This document shows positions 26,642-36,045 of a stretch of 64,000 nt of DNA, in pieces. Position 1 is the first letter of the stretch; each line of letters opens with the position of its first letter. The notes beneath the pieces were generated by a model. That model did no database searches, was not told the DNA's origin, and saw only the letters and a program-made list of their open reading frames with translations. The DNA is from Octadecabacter antarcticus 307 (GTDB lineage Bacteria; Pseudomonadota; Alphaproteobacteria; Rhodobacterales; Rhodobacteraceae), in assembly GCF_000155675.2 (NCBI RefSeq), contig NC_020911.1, forward strand, positions 2,346,501 to 2,410,500. The letters run 5' to 3'. Position numbers and translations under genes: made by a program.

Positions 26642-28096
26642 TTAATCCTTCAGACTTTCTTCACGCAGACCGTCTGCGAGAAGGTTTAGACCGAGCACCA
26701 GCGATAGCAGGGCCATCGCAGGTGGCAGGGCAGGGTGCGCGTAGATTAACAGCAGTTTGCGGCCTTCATTGATCGTGCTGCCCCAGTCGGGGCTTTCAGG
26801 CGGCAGGCCAAGGCCAAAGAAGCCGAGCGTGCCGAGCAGGATCGTCGTGTAGCCTATGCGCAGACAGAAATCGACAATCAGCGGACCACGGGCGTTGGGC
26901 AAAATTTCCCACAGCATGATGTACCATGTGCCTTCGCCGCGCGTTTGTGCCGCCGCCACGTAGTCACGGGTTTTGATGTCGAGTGCTAACCCGCGCACGA
27001 TACGAAACACTGTCGGGCTGTTCACGAAAACCACCGACACGAACACCACGAGAATGCCGCTTGGGATGGTGATGAAGTCAAGCACTGGCGGCCATACAAC
27101 GAGCGGGCTTGTCGAATCGCTAATAACCATAAGATAGATCAGCGTCAGCGGTACCAGCACGATAGACAGATACAACGTATTTTTGCTGCCTTGGGTTTTG
27201 TAGCGCGAATTGATCAGCACGCCGAAGAAGATCAGCGGGAAGATGAACAGGAACGCGCCCATGAAGTTCGGCAGACCTGTCGCCACGATTTCCGGTGTCA
27301 CCAGCAGGTAGAACAGCAAGATGACAGGGAACGCGAGGATCAAGTTGGCAAGGAACGACAAGATCGTGTCGAGCTTGCCGCCATGGTAACCAGCGGGCAG
27401 GCCAAGTGTGATGCCGACCATGAAGGCAAAGACCGTGGCCAGTGGCGCGATGAGCATAACAATGACCGACCCGTGTACCACGCGGCTAAAGATATCACGC
27501 GCAAGGTTGTCGCCGCCCAAAAGGTAGTGCGGGTAGAAGTCCGCGTCTTGTCCGTCAGGAACCGGGAAGCCCGGCGTTTTATTCTTGATACCTGAGATTT
27601 GCTGCAATGGATCATGGGTCGCGATCAGGTCGAACACGCCGACAAAGACTGACGTGAAGACCCAGAACATCACCAACGCAAAGCCGATCATGCCGATCGT
27701 GCTGTCGAACAATTTACCATAAAGTCCAAGTTTGCGTTTGAAGATGATCGACACCGTGAACGTCGTGATCAGGGCAATCCAGACGGGCAGGAAACGTTTG
27801 ATAATCTCGCCCAAAATACCGGCTCTGCCGTAGGGCATAAACCAAGACACAACAATGATCACTGCACCAAGGAGAACGATCAGCATAAACACCTGACCAT
27901 TCAGTTTTTCAAGCCGCCCAAGCAGCCCGCCGCGCCCTTGCAGCGTACCGTCGGTGTTGGCTTTTAATTTCACCTCGGGCGCGAAAAAGCCCATAGAAAG
28001 TTGTACGATGACGCCCGCCAAAAACACCGCAGCTGCGATTGTTATAGCGGGGATGAGGGTGCTCCCGAAGGAGCCGGTCCAAGACAGTTCTTCCAT
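26642..28096 (-). CDS. Oligopeptide-type ABC transporter permease, enlarged DppC type
   Basis: Inner-membrane permease with the DppC/OppC core: GGDNLARDIFSRVVHGSVI, and the EAA loop region KTRDYVAAAQTRGEGTWYIM followed by EILPNARGPLIVDF and PPESPDWGSTINEGR. At 484 residues it is much longer than usual (about 300). The excess is an N-terminal region of about 150 residues with several extra membrane helices (VFLAGVIVQLSMGFF; MLIVLLGAVIIVVSWFMPYG; WIALITTFTVSII) and a central insertion with two or three more (for example FIFPLIFFGVLI). It lies 12 bases after the DppB-type gene and 4 before the ATPase gene. Such enlarged permeases form a subgroup; the role of the extra segments is not known to me. 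Confidence 0.92.
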   Translation of the reverse strand: MEELSWTGSFGSTLIPAITIAAAVFLAGVIVQLSMGFFAPEVKLKANTDGTLQGRGGLLGRLEKLNGQVFMLIVLLGAVIIVVSWFMPYGRAGILGEIIKRFLPVWIALITTFTVSIIFKRKLGLYGKLFDSTIGMIGFALVMFWVFTSVFVGVFDLIATHDPLQQISGIKNKTPGFPVPDGQDADFYPHYLLGGDNLARDIFSRVVHGSVIVMLIAPLATVFAFMVGITLGLPAGYHGGKLDTILSFLANLILAFPVILLFYLLVTPEIVATGLPNFMGAFLFIFPLIFFGVLINSRYKTQGSKNTLYLSIVLVPLTLIYLMVISDSTSPLVVWPPVLDFITIPSGILVVFVSVVFVNSPTVFRIVRGLALDIKTRDYVAAAQTRGEGTWYIMLWEILPNARGPLIVDFCLRIGYTTILLGTLGFFGLGLPPESPDWGSTINEGRKLLLIYAHPALPPAMALLSLVLGLNLLADGLREESLKD

Positions 28097-28108
28097 AGTC
28101 TGGCTCCT

Positions 28109-29155
28109 TTATGAGATGCGAATGCGCGGGTTCAAGAACACATAGCCGATGTCAGATATCAGCTGTGTCATCAAAACAACGATGACGGAGATCACGGAAA
28201 CGCCAAGCAACATTTCGATGTCGTTGTTTGACGCAGCTCGCACGAGTTCCCAACCGAAGCCCTTGTAGTTGAACAAGGTTTCAACAATCACGACGCCGTT
28301 CAACAGCCACGGCACTTGCAACATGATCACCGTAAACGGTGCGATCAATGCGTTGCGCAAGGCGTGTTTCATGACGATGTTGGGGAAGCTGACACCCTTA
28401 AGGCGGGCTGTGCGGACGTATTGTGCGGTCATCACTTCGGTCATTGATGCGCGGGTCATGCGGGCGATGTATCCCATGCCATAAATCGCAATCGTCATAA
28501 CTGGCAGGAAAAAGTTCCCGAATGTTATGTCGTCCATGGCCGATGTAGCGGTGCCTTTGAAATATTGCATTCCAAACAGCGGTGTCGCGAACAAGGCGAT
28601 TAAAATCACACCTGATACATATTCCGGCGTCGCCGTCGCAATGATTGACACTGTGGACAGCGATCTGTCGGTGCGCGACCCTTCGCGCATGCCCGCAAGC
28701 ACACCGATAATCAGCGCGCCCGGGACCATGACGACCAGCACCCAGAACATTAACTTGCCGGTATTGCCGAGCCGTGTTGGCAACACATTGGCAACGTCTT
28801 CTTTGGCGACGGTTGAAAACCCCCAGTCGCCTTGAATAACGCCACAAAATGTCGGTGTGTCTTCGGTCGGGGCGGCGTTTCGTTCACATTTAGCGCGAAC
28901 CTCGCCGTCTGAACCTTCAATGACATAGCCGGGCACAACGCCAAGCCATTGTCCGTATTTGACAGGGAGGGCCTGCATGTAGCCGCGGTTGTCCAGATAA
29001 CTGACGACCGCTTCGTCGGACATGCGGAAGTTGCCTTGGGTTTTGGCGAGCACCTCTAGTTTCGGAAAGAGGTTCGTCAGCCAGAACACGATAAATGTCA
29101 GGCAAATCGCCGTGAGGATCATCACCCCAAGGCGGCGCAGAATAAACAGTCCCAT
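28109..29155 (-). CDS. Oligopeptide-type ABC transporter permease, DppB type
   Basis: 348-residue inner-membrane permease. N-terminal helix (RRLGVMILTAICLTFIVFWL), a long periplasmic loop (about 35-130, with GYMQALPVKYGQWLG and GVIQGDWGFST), then the binding-protein-dependent permease core with MGYIARMTRASMTEVMTAQY, VRTARLKGVSFPNIVMKHAL and LFNYKGFGWELVRAASNNDIEM. It pairs with the enlarged DppC-type permease. A perfect 26-bp palindrome sits in the 107-base gap between it and the substrate-binding-protein gene upstream. Confidence 0.93.
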   Translation of the reverse strand: MGLFILRRLGVMILTAICLTFIVFWLTNLFPKLEVLAKTQGNFRMSDEAVVSYLDNRGYMQALPVKYGQWLGVVPGYVIEGSDGEVRAKCERNAAPTEDTPTFCGVIQGDWGFSTVAKEDVANVLPTRLGNTGKLMFWVLVVMVPGALIIGVLAGMREGSRTDRSLSTVSIIATATPEYVSGVILIALFATPLFGMQYFKGTATSAMDDITFGNFFLPVMTIAIYGMGYIARMTRASMTEVMTAQYVRTARLKGVSFPNIVMKHALRNALIAPFTVIMLQVPWLLNGVVIVETLFNYKGFGWELVRAASNNDIEMLLGVSVISVIVVLMTQLISDIGYVFLNPRIRIS

Positions 29156-29222
29156 TTAGTGCCCCTGTTGGCTGTGCCACGCAATTCTAGCCGCGCGATC
29201 TGTTCGTCAGGTCGTATAAATA

Positions 29223-29248
29223 GGGCCGCCCGATCGATCGGGCGGCCC
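29223..29248. terminator. Intercistronic perfect palindrome in ABC operon
   Basis: Two 13-base arms meet without a loop (left arm GGGCCGCCCGATC, right arm its exact complement in reverse). It lies 15 bases after the stop of the binding-protein gene and 68 before the next start. Such hairpins in ABC operons commonly stabilise or partly terminate the transcript so that binding protein exceeds permease. Confidence 0.65.
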
Positions 29249-29262
29249 ATTGGTCGTATCGC

Positions 29263-30930
29263 TTATGCTGCGATACCGATTTTATAGATCTGCGGCAGGT
29301 ATGCGATGTGCATTTCCCAGCCGACAAAACCCGGCTTGGCGTGGCGATAGATCGTGCGCCAGTAGGGCAGGATCGTCACGGCTTCGTCCACGAGGATCTG
29401 CTGGATCTTCACCATCACTTCGCGACGTGCATCAGCATCCGCGATCGCATTGGCTTCGTCCAGCAGCGCATCGAATTCGGCGTTGCTAAACGCAAATTCG
29501 TTCCACGCTTCGCCCGTGCGATAGGCAAGACCAAGGACCTGCGTGCCCAGTGGTCGGTGGTTCCAGTTCGTGGAGGAGAACGGATAGTCCGTCCAGTCGT
29601 TCCAGAACGTAGAACCCGGGATGATCGTACGCTTGACGTTGAAACCCGCGTCGCGCAACTGCGCTGCCACGGCGTCGGTGGTGTTCTTGCGCCAGTCATC
29701 GTCGATGGATGAAATTTCCATCTCAAAATCCTGCATGCCGGCTTCGGTGAGAAGGGCAAGCGCGCCTTCTGGATCGAACGGCGTGCCGGCGACGTCAGCG
29801 TATTCTGGATGCATCGGGCCCACGTGCTGGTTGCGCGCAACGATACCCTGGTTGGCATAACCCAACTCAAGGCAAACTTCGTTGTTCACCGCCATGGCGA
29901 TGGCTTTACGGACACGAACGTCTGCGTAAGGCTTGATGCCGTTCACTTCGGCGGCCTGATTCGGGCGAATGACGATCGTCGCGCCGGATGGAACTTCGGA
30001 GCGTTCGTAGCCGATTGTTTCGAACACGTTGACGAAATCGCCGACAGTTTCAAAGGTCATGTCGACTTCGTCGGCGGCTGCGGCAGCGACCCAAGCGGAC
30101 GGATCTGTGCCGTAGTCGATGTATTCGATCCGATCAAGGTACGCGCCTTTGCCTTCTGCGTAGCCCCACCATTCAAATCCTTCGTTGCGCACAAGCACAG
30201 CTTTAACACCGACTTCATTGCTCTCGATCATGTAAGGACCGGTGCCAACGGGCGTGTTCGCAGGGTTTTCACGGTCAATGGAGGAGTGGTAGACAGCGGC
30301 CGGATAGTCGGACATGCCCGCGATCAGCGTAATGTCGGACAGTGGCAGGTTCAAACGAACGGTGGACGCATCCACGACTTCGATTCCGCCTTCAATGGCT
30401 TTTCCTGTATCGGCATCGACTAGCGCGGACATACGACCGGCCATGGAATTGCCTTCCGCTTCCGAGTCACACCAGTCGGTGATTACCCGGGCCACGTCTT
30501 CTGCGGTGAACGCATCGCCGTTGTTCCACGTAACGCCCTGACGGATGGACAATGTGTAGGTTGTGGCGTCGTCATTGACCTCCCAACCCGATAGCAACAT
30601 AGGCTCGAACGACCCGTCGGAATTGTATTCCACGAGATATTCCAGCCAACCTGCTGTTACATACGCCATCTGCGTCCAGTCAAAGGCACGTGGATCTTTT
30701 AGCGCGCGGACTTCCATCTGCATGCGCATGGTGCCACCCTGTTGGGCGTGGCCTGCGGCGGCGGCTGGCTGTGTCAGACCCAAAAGGCCATATGCGGCGG
30801 CGGACGTCACACCAAGCGCTGTTGTGCGTGCCATGAATTCGCGGCGGCTAAGTTTGCCCGCATTGGCGTCTTTCACATAGATACCCACTGCTGAATGTAG
30901 CGGTGCGCCCGTGAGTGTTTTATTGGTCAT
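29263..30930 (-). CDS. Oligopeptide-type ABC transporter substrate-binding protein
   Basis: 555-residue periplasmic binding protein, SBP_bac_5 family. ATG at 30930 has AGGGAG nine bases upstream; a longer reading from 30978 has no such site. The N-terminus has a twin-arginine signal (LSRREFMARTTALGVTSAAA, ending QPAAAAG) preceded by about 35 extra residues. Family motifs include LLSGWEVNDDATTYTLSIRQ, GVTWNNGDAFTAEDVARVI, PVGTGPYMIESNEVG and DVRVRKAIAMAVN. It binds the ligand and delivers it to the two downstream permeases. Ligand identity cannot be read from sequence; the family covers peptides, opines, glycosides and nickel. Confidence 0.94.
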   Translation of the reverse strand: MTNKTLTGAPLHSAVGIYVKDANAGKLSRREFMARTTALGVTSAAAYGLLGLTQPAAAAGHAQQGGTMRMQMEVRALKDPRAFDWTQMAYVTAGWLEYLVEYNSDGSFEPMLLSGWEVNDDATTYTLSIRQGVTWNNGDAFTAEDVARVITDWCDSEAEGNSMAGRMSALVDADTGKAIEGGIEVVDASTVRLNLPLSDITLIAGMSDYPAAVYHSSIDRENPANTPVGTGPYMIESNEVGVKAVLVRNEGFEWWGYAEGKGAYLDRIEYIDYGTDPSAWVAAAAADEVDMTFETVGDFVNVFETIGYERSEVPSGATIVIRPNQAAEVNGIKPYADVRVRKAIAMAVNNEVCLELGYANQGIVARNQHVGPMHPEYADVAGTPFDPEGALALLTEAGMQDFEMEISSIDDDWRKNTTDAVAAQLRDAGFNVKRTIIPGSTFWNDWTDYPFSSTNWNHRPLGTQVLGLAYRTGEAWNEFAFSNAEFDALLDEANAIADADARREVMVKIQQILVDEAVTILPYWRTIYRHAKPGFVGWEMHIAYLPQIYKIGIAA

Positions 30931-31179
30931 GCGTGTTCTCCCTGATGACACGTTTTTTATTAGCGGGGTATTTGGCATAAGCGGCGAACGTCGTTTGCGT
31001 CCACAGATTCATTATGCCCCCCACGCGAAGCCTTAGTAGGGCAGGGTTTCACCCCTGCGGTCAACGGCTGTAATCGGCAACTTTGATCACGTTTACGACG
31101 TTCGCATGGTCGCAAACGAGCCGCAAGGCGAAAGCCCGTGATGCTGCGCTGCGGCGTAAAAGAAAGGCGAAACGACTAT

Positions 31180-31998
31180 TCAACCGTGAACAAGCGGGCC
31201 CTTTTTGCGAAACTGCGTGGGTGTCAATCCGGCGTGGGCCTGAAACGCACGGGCGAAATAGGCGGCAGAGCCAAAGCCAAGATCCCGAGCAATCTGGCGC
31301 ACAGGGGTTTTGCTGTCGCGCAGTTGCACCCGCGCCTCAAACAAGATGCGATCATTCAAAAGCGACAGCGCGGATTTCCCGCTGGTCTGCTTACAACAGC
31401 GTGTCAGATGGGTCGGTGTGACACCAAGCTTGGCGGCATAATCAGCAACCCGCGCATGTTTGTGGTAATCGCGTTCAATCAGGCCGGTGTAGGCCGCCAC
31501 AAGTCGGGCAGCGGCGGTATTGGCGCGGGCATCTGTTGGCGGTTCAGGGCGCAGCGCCAGCTGACGTTCAAAGTAGATCGACAAAAGACCAAGCTGGTAG
31601 TGGGCGGCGCGGAAATGACCCGGCTGGGTCGATTTCAACTCGCGTTCCAGCGCATCCATCTGCACGGCAAGTTCTTTTTGAACGGTCACGTCACGCAGGC
31701 GCAGATGGACCGGGGTCTGCGGCCATTCGGTTGCCATTGCGGACGGGATTGTCACCATCACGCCAAACACAGTCTGGCCGACCTCATATCCGTACATGGT
31801 TCCGGCAGGGATATAGATCAGGTTGTTGGCGCCGTAGCCGCTGGTCAAACCGGACACCGTGACACGCCCCTGACCGCGCGCCACAAAGATCAGGCGCGGC
31901 GACGTATGAGAGCGCATCGTCTCCGTGCGCCAACGACCCTGACCGGCATTCTGGCCGATGGACGTGAGCGCAAGGCGGTTTTGAGGATCGGCTATCAT
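31180..31998 (-). CDS. AraC-family transcriptional regulator
   Basis: 272 residues. A cupin-like ligand-binding N-terminal half (about 20-110: RLIFVARGQGRVTVSGL, LIYIPAGTMYGYEVGQ) and a C-terminal AraC double helix-turn-helix (about 170-265: ADYAAKLGVTPTHLTRCCKQ, then PVRQIARDLGFGSAAYFARA and FQAHAGLTPTQFRKK). It lies directly upstream of the ABC transporter operon on the same strand, so it is a plausible but unproven regulator of it; an intervening gap of about 250 bases must hold the transporter promoter. Confidence 0.92.
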   Translation of the reverse strand: MIADPQNRLALTSIGQNAGQGRWRTETMRSHTSPRLIFVARGQGRVTVSGLTSGYGANNLIYIPAGTMYGYEVGQTVFGVMVTIPSAMATEWPQTPVHLRLRDVTVQKELAVQMDALERELKSTQPGHFRAAHYQLGLLSIYFERQLALRPEPPTDARANTAAARLVAAYTGLIERDYHKHARVADYAAKLGVTPTHLTRCCKQTSGKSALSLLNDRILFEARVQLRDSKTPVRQIARDLGFGSAAYFARAFQAHAGLTPTQFRKKGPLVHG

Positions 31999-32068
31999 CT
32001 AAGATTAATTCCTAATCATTGTTCGATTTTGAAAACTTCGCCGGAATACCTTTGCGATTCAACAGTTT

Positions 32069-32983
32069 TTATGTGGAAAATTTGACATCTCCCACATCTG
32101 GTAGCGGGATAACCTGCCACCGCTTCATACGGGACCGGACCCAAGTGCGTTGCCGTTTGGCGTACTGCCGTGTGGCGATGATGATTGCCTCACGCGCCGA
32201 ATCTCGGGTGATGTCGCCGTGCAGCAGTTGGATCATTTCCGCCGCACCTATGGCTTTTGAGGATGGCGCAGCGGGGTCCCAGTTTGGTACCATTGCTTTT
32301 GCCTCAATCATGGCACCTGCGTCCATCATCATAGCAAACCGTTGTTCGATACGTGCATTCAGCCAATCCACATCGGGCATCAAAGCCAGTGCGGTACAAT
32401 CCTTCAGAGCCAAAAGCGGCTGCGGAGTTGCATCCTGCCAGTCGCGGATTGAACGCCCCGTCGTTTGCTGAACCTCCCAAGCTCGCTGCACGCGGGCGCG
32501 ATTGTTTAGATCAAGGCCAGCCGCGGTCGCAGGGTCGAGTGCGGACACCAAATCGGGCAGGGGGGTTGCATCAGCTTTGGTCCTGATATGGGCAGGGGTC
32601 GGGGGGATTTCTGCCAGCCCCTCGGTCAGCGCAGTAAAATACAGCCCGGTACCACCGACAATGATCGGCCGCGCGCCAATTGGATGTGGGCCAGTCAGGA
32701 ACGGCGCCACATCGCGCAGCCAATCCCCCACCGAATAGGGCGCATCAAAGCCAAGGTGGCCATAAAGGTGATGCGGCGCATGATCCATATCCGCCACGCT
32801 CGGCTGCGCCGTCAAAATCGGCCAGCCCTGATAGGCCTGTAGCGCATCCGCATTGACGATCACGCCGCCCTGACGCCGCGCTATTTCCAAAGCCAAAGCG
32901 GATTTGCCGGACGCGGTTGGCCCAAAGATCAGTACTGGCTTTTCGGGGTCGATTTGCGAGAGTTCAATCATCAGTTGTCCCAT
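32069..32983 (-). CDS. miaA: tRNA dimethylallyltransferase
   Basis: Adds dimethylallyl to A37 of tRNAs that read codons starting with U. 304 residues, usual length. P-loop [19 protein letters not shown]; the tRNA and substrate motifs [45 protein letters not shown], and [17 protein letters not shown] near the C-terminus are all present. Two start choices exist: 32983 and, 12 bases later, 32971, the second with GGGAC at a good distance. Divergent from pyrH, separated by only about 80 bases. Confidence 0.96.
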   Translation of the reverse strand: MGQLMIELSQIDPEKPVLIFGPTASGKSALALEIARRQGGVIVNADALQAYQGWPILTAQPSVADMDHAPHHLYGHLGFDAPYSVGDWLRDVAPFLTGPHPIGARPIIVGGTGLYFTALTEGLAEIPPTPAHIRTKADATPLPDLVSALDPATAAGLDLNNRARVQRAWEVQQTTGRSIRDWQDATPQPLLALKDCTALALMPDVDWLNARIEQRFAMMMDAGAMIEAKAMVPNWDPAAPSSKAIGAAEMIQLLHGDITRDSAREAIIIATRQYAKRQRTWVRSRMKRWQVIPLPDVGDVKFST

Positions 32984-33064
32984 TGCGTGGCGTTCCGTTT
33001 GACGTTGCGCCCGAGCCCCTTTTGCGACACTTTACGCGTAAATCAAAGCAGCAAGGAGCCCGCC

Positions 33065-33790
33065 ATGCCTGAACCCGAAAAAGTCGCGTATAAAAGGGTC
33101 ATGCTGAAGATTTCCGGTGAGGCATTGATGGGCGACCAAGGCTATGGCCTGCACCCGCCAACCGTTGAACGTATCGCACGCGAAGTTCAATCTGTCCAAG
33201 AAATGGGCGTTGAGATTTGCATGGTCATCGGCGGCGGTAACATTTTTCGTGGGCTTCAGGGCTCGGCGCAGGGAATGGAACGCACGACGGCTGATTATAT
33301 GGGCATGTTGGCCACGGTGATGAACGCGCTGGCGATGCAGGCTGCCCTTGAAGGGCTCGGCATCCACACCCGTGTCATTTCTGCCATCACAATGAACGAA
33401 GTCGCCGAACCCTATATTCGCCGCCGCGCCGTGCGACATCTTGAAAAGAAGCGGATCTGCATTTTTGCCGCTGGAACAGGCAACCCGTATTTCACAACGG
33501 ACACCGCCGCCACGTTGCGTGCATCAGAAATGGCTTGCGAGGCGATCTTCAAGGGTACGAAAGTTGACGGCGTTTATGACAAAGACCCCAATAAATTCGA
33601 CGATGCCAAACGTTATGAAACGATTACCTATGACGAAGTTCTGGTACAGCACCTTGGTGTAATGGATGCCAGCGCGATTGCTTTGGCGCGTGAAAACAGC
33701 CTGCCAATCATCGTGTTCAGCCTTGACGAACCAGGTGGTTTCCGCGCGATCCTTGATGGGACAGGCACATCGACGACAGTGCGTGCCTAA
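33065..33790 (+). CDS. pyrH: UMP kinase
   Basis: Phosphorylates UMP to UDP in pyrimidine nucleotide synthesis; amino-acid-kinase fold, hexameric. ATG 33065 has AAGGAG upstream (in AAGGAGCCCGCC) and yields 241 residues, the normal size; a longer reading starts in the miaA promoter region. Motifs: [72 protein letters not shown]. First gene of the pyrH-frr-uppS-cdsA-dxr-rseP run. Confidence 0.97.
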   Translation: MPEPEKVAYKRVMLKISGEALMGDQGYGLHPPTVERIAREVQSVQEMGVEICMVIGGGNIFRGLQGSAQGMERTTADYMGMLATVMNALAMQAALEGLGIHTRVISAITMNEVAEPYIRRRAVRHLEKKRICIFAAGTGNPYFTTDTAATLRASEMACEAIFKGTKVDGVYDKDPNKFDDAKRYETITYDEVLVQHLGVMDASAIALARENSLPIIVFSLDEPGGFRAILDGTGTSTTVRA

Positions 33791-33898
33791 TTTCAATCCC
33801 TCGATCGGCAAATTTGTGCATCTCTTGCACAGGCGTCCTATACAAATAGGTGCCGATAACGTTACATCATATAAAACAAGTCGAGAAGAGCAGCTCAT

Positions 33899-34462
33899 AT
33901 GTCAGATGATTTTATCCTTGATACCGACGATTTGACCCGCCGCATGGACGGCGCAATTGCCAATTTACGCGTTGAATTTGCGTCACTGCGTACAGGTCGC
34001 GCGTCAGCGTCGATTTTGGAACCGATCATGGTCGACGCCTACGGATCGCAGACCCCGATCAATCAGGTCGGCACCGTCAACGTGCCAGAATCGCGTATGG
34101 TGACAGTGAATGTTTGGGACAAGGGCCTTGTTGGGAAGGTCGAAAAAGCCATTCGCGAATCAGGCCTTGGGATTAATCCGCAGCTGAACGGAACGATTAT
34201 TATGCTGCCGATCCCTGAACTGAACGAAGAACGCCGCACCCAACTGACCAAGGTTGCGGGAACCTATGCTGAAAACGGGCGGGTTTCGATCCGCAACCTG
34301 CGCCGTGACGGGATGGACCAGATCAAGAAAGCCAAAAACGACGGCATTTCCGAGGACGACCAGAAATTTTGGGAAGGCGAAATGCAGGGTCTGACCAACG
34401 ACTATATTAAGCGCATCGATGACCAGCTTGAGATCAAGCAGGCAGAAATCATGCAAGTCTGA
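33899..34462 (+). CDS. frr: Ribosome-recycling factor
   Basis: Splits post-termination ribosomes with EF-G. 187 residues, full length (185 in E. coli). Typical blocks are [92 protein letters not shown]. It follows pyrH after 108 bases and precedes uppS, an order common in alphaproteobacteria. Confidence 0.97.
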   Translation: MSDDFILDTDDLTRRMDGAIANLRVEFASLRTGRASASILEPIMVDAYGSQTPINQVGTVNVPESRMVTVNVWDKGLVGKVEKAIRESGLGINPQLNGTIIMLPIPELNEERRTQLTKVAGTYAENGRVSIRNLRRDGMDQIKKAKNDGISEDDQKFWEGEMQGLTNDYIKRIDDQLEIKQAEIMQV

Positions 34463-34532
34463 TCCGCAGTCGCGGGCTGGACCAAAGTCCTGGTGTTTTG
34501 GGGCGTGTACGATTAGAACGGGGGCCGAAGAT

Positions 34533-35252
34533 ATGGCCAAAGATAGTAAAGTCGGACCAAACCACGTCGCAATTATAATGGACGGCAACGGTCGCTGGGC
34601 ACAGATGCGCAAGCGCCCGCGTTTGTTGGGCCACCACGCAGGTGCGCGCCGTGTCCGTGAAATTGTTGAGGCGTGCCCCGATCAAGGCGTTAAATATCTG
34701 ACAGTATTCGCATTTTCGACGGAAAACTGGAAACGAACCCAGAGCGAAGTTGCTGGCCTGATGAAACTGTTCCGCCGCTATATTCAACGCGAAGCGCGTA
34801 ATTTGTTGGCGAATGGCGTTCGGGTTCGTTTTATCGGCGACCGCGTACGGCTTGATGATAAACTGGTCCGCCTGATGGACGAACTTGAACTGCTAACATC
34901 CCAGAATGACCGCGTGCATCTGACGGTCGCACTTAACTACGGTGGCCGCGACGAAGTTGCCCGCGCCACGCGGCGGTTGGCATATGATGTGGCTGCTGGC
35001 AAGCTCGCTCCGAAGGATGTTGACGATGAAACATTGCCAAAATACCTCGACACCTATTTTCTGCCCGACCCCGATTTGGTGATCCGCACTAGTGGCGAAG
35101 CGCGGATTTCGAATTTCCTGCTCTGGCAATCGGCCTATGCCGAATATGAATTTATCGATACGCTTTGGCCGGACTTCACACCGGACGTGTTCGCATCGGT
35201 TCTGACCGGTTTTAAGGCGCGCGACCGACGCTTTGGCGCGGTAAAAGTCTGA
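34533..35252 (+). CDS. uppS: Undecaprenyl diphosphate synthase (di-trans,poly-cis)
   Basis: Makes the C55 lipid carrier for peptidoglycan and other envelope polymers by adding eight isopentenyl units to farnesyl diphosphate. ATG 34533 gives 239 residues; a longer in-frame reading would overlap frr and is rejected. Motifs: HVAIIMDGNGRWA with the catalytic Asp, GHHAGARRVREIVEAC, VFAFSTENWKR, LTVALNYGGRDE, DLVIRTSGEARISNFLLWQS. It lies two bases before cdsA and is surely co-transcribed. Confidence 0.96.
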   Translation: MAKDSKVGPNHVAIIMDGNGRWAQMRKRPRLLGHHAGARRVREIVEACPDQGVKYLTVFAFSTENWKRTQSEVAGLMKLFRRYIQREARNLLANGVRVRFIGDRVRLDDKLVRLMDELELLTSQNDRVHLTVALNYGGRDEVARATRRLAYDVAAGKLAPKDVDDETLPKYLDTYFLPDPDLVIRTSGEARISNFLLWQSAYAEYEFIDTLWPDFTPDVFASVLTGFKARDRRFGAVKV

Positions 35253-35253
35253 T

Positions 35254-36045
35254 ATGGCTGCTAATTGGGATGATCTGAAAGTGCGCCTGATGTCGGGCGC
35301 GTGGATGGCTGTCCTTGGCATTGGCGCAATTATCATTGGCGGGGTCTGGTTCCAGATGCTCGCCATTTTTGTGACCGCTGTAATGGTCTGGGAATGCTGG
35401 ATCATGATCCGTGGGGCATCGCCTACATCAGGCATGTTGTTGGCCGCCGCTGTTGCCTCAATCTTGTCTGCGCAGGTTCTTGGTGGCGCGCATAACTATG
35501 AATTCATTGGACTTTTCCTTGTAGTGCCGATTATTGGCGCAGCTGTGCTGAAGCGCGAACGCATGACGTTTTTCATTTTTGCATTGGGCGTGCAAATTGC
35601 AGGTTACGGACTTGTGCATTTCCGGATTGATTTCGGGTTCACTTGGTTAATCTGGCTCGTCAGTATTGTTGTTGTTACTGATATTGTCGGGTATTTTGCG
35701 GGTAAATCGATTGGTGGGCCCAAATTCTGGCCCGCGATCAGCCCCAAAAAGACATGGAGCGGCACGATCGGTGGTTGGATTGGTGCGGCGATTGTCGGGA
35801 TTATATTTTTCACGTTTACCAACGCAGGCTGGACGATCATCCTGCTGTCCATCGTGATTAGTTTTGCAGGGCAGATGGGTGATATTGCGGAAAGTGCGTT
35901 GAAACGCCGCCAAGGTGTGAAAGACAGCTCTACTCTAATTCCGGGCCATGGCGGCTTGCTTGATCGCTTTGATGCGCTGCTTGGTGCGTCCTTGTTTATG
36001 CTTCTTGTCGCGAGCCTGTTTGATGTTTCAGGCGTTGCCTTTTGA
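35254..36045 (+). CDS. cdsA: Phosphatidate cytidylyltransferase
   Basis: Forms CDP-diacylglycerol, the branch point of phospholipid synthesis, in the inner membrane. 263 residues, about eight hydrophobic helices (for example MAVLGIGAIIIGGVWFQM; IGLFLVVPIIGAAVL; WLIWLVSIVVVTDIVGYFAG). C-terminal family signature KDSSTLIPGHGGLLDRFDAL with the catalytic acidic residues; also SPKKTWSGTIGG. The start is one base after the uppS stop and the end overlaps the dxr start by four bases (TTGA). Confidence 0.95.
   Translation: MAANWDDLKVRLMSGAWMAVLGIGAIIIGGVWFQMLAIFVTAVMVWECWIMIRGASPTSGMLLAAAVASILSAQVLGGAHNYEFIGLFLVVPIIGAAVLKRERMTFFIFALGVQIAGYGLVHFRIDFGFTWLIWLVSIVVVTDIVGYFAGKSIGGPKFWPAISPKKTWSGTIGGWIGAAIVGIIFFTFTNAGWTIILLSIVISFAGQMGDIAESALKRRQGVKDSSTLIPGHGGLLDRFDALLGASLFMLLVASLFDVSGVAF

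Noticed and set aside
34419..34532. Upstream extension of uppS overlapping frr
   Set aside because: The family start MAKDSKVGPNHVAIIMDGNG lies at 34533; the extension would overlap the frr coding region out of frame and has no homology.
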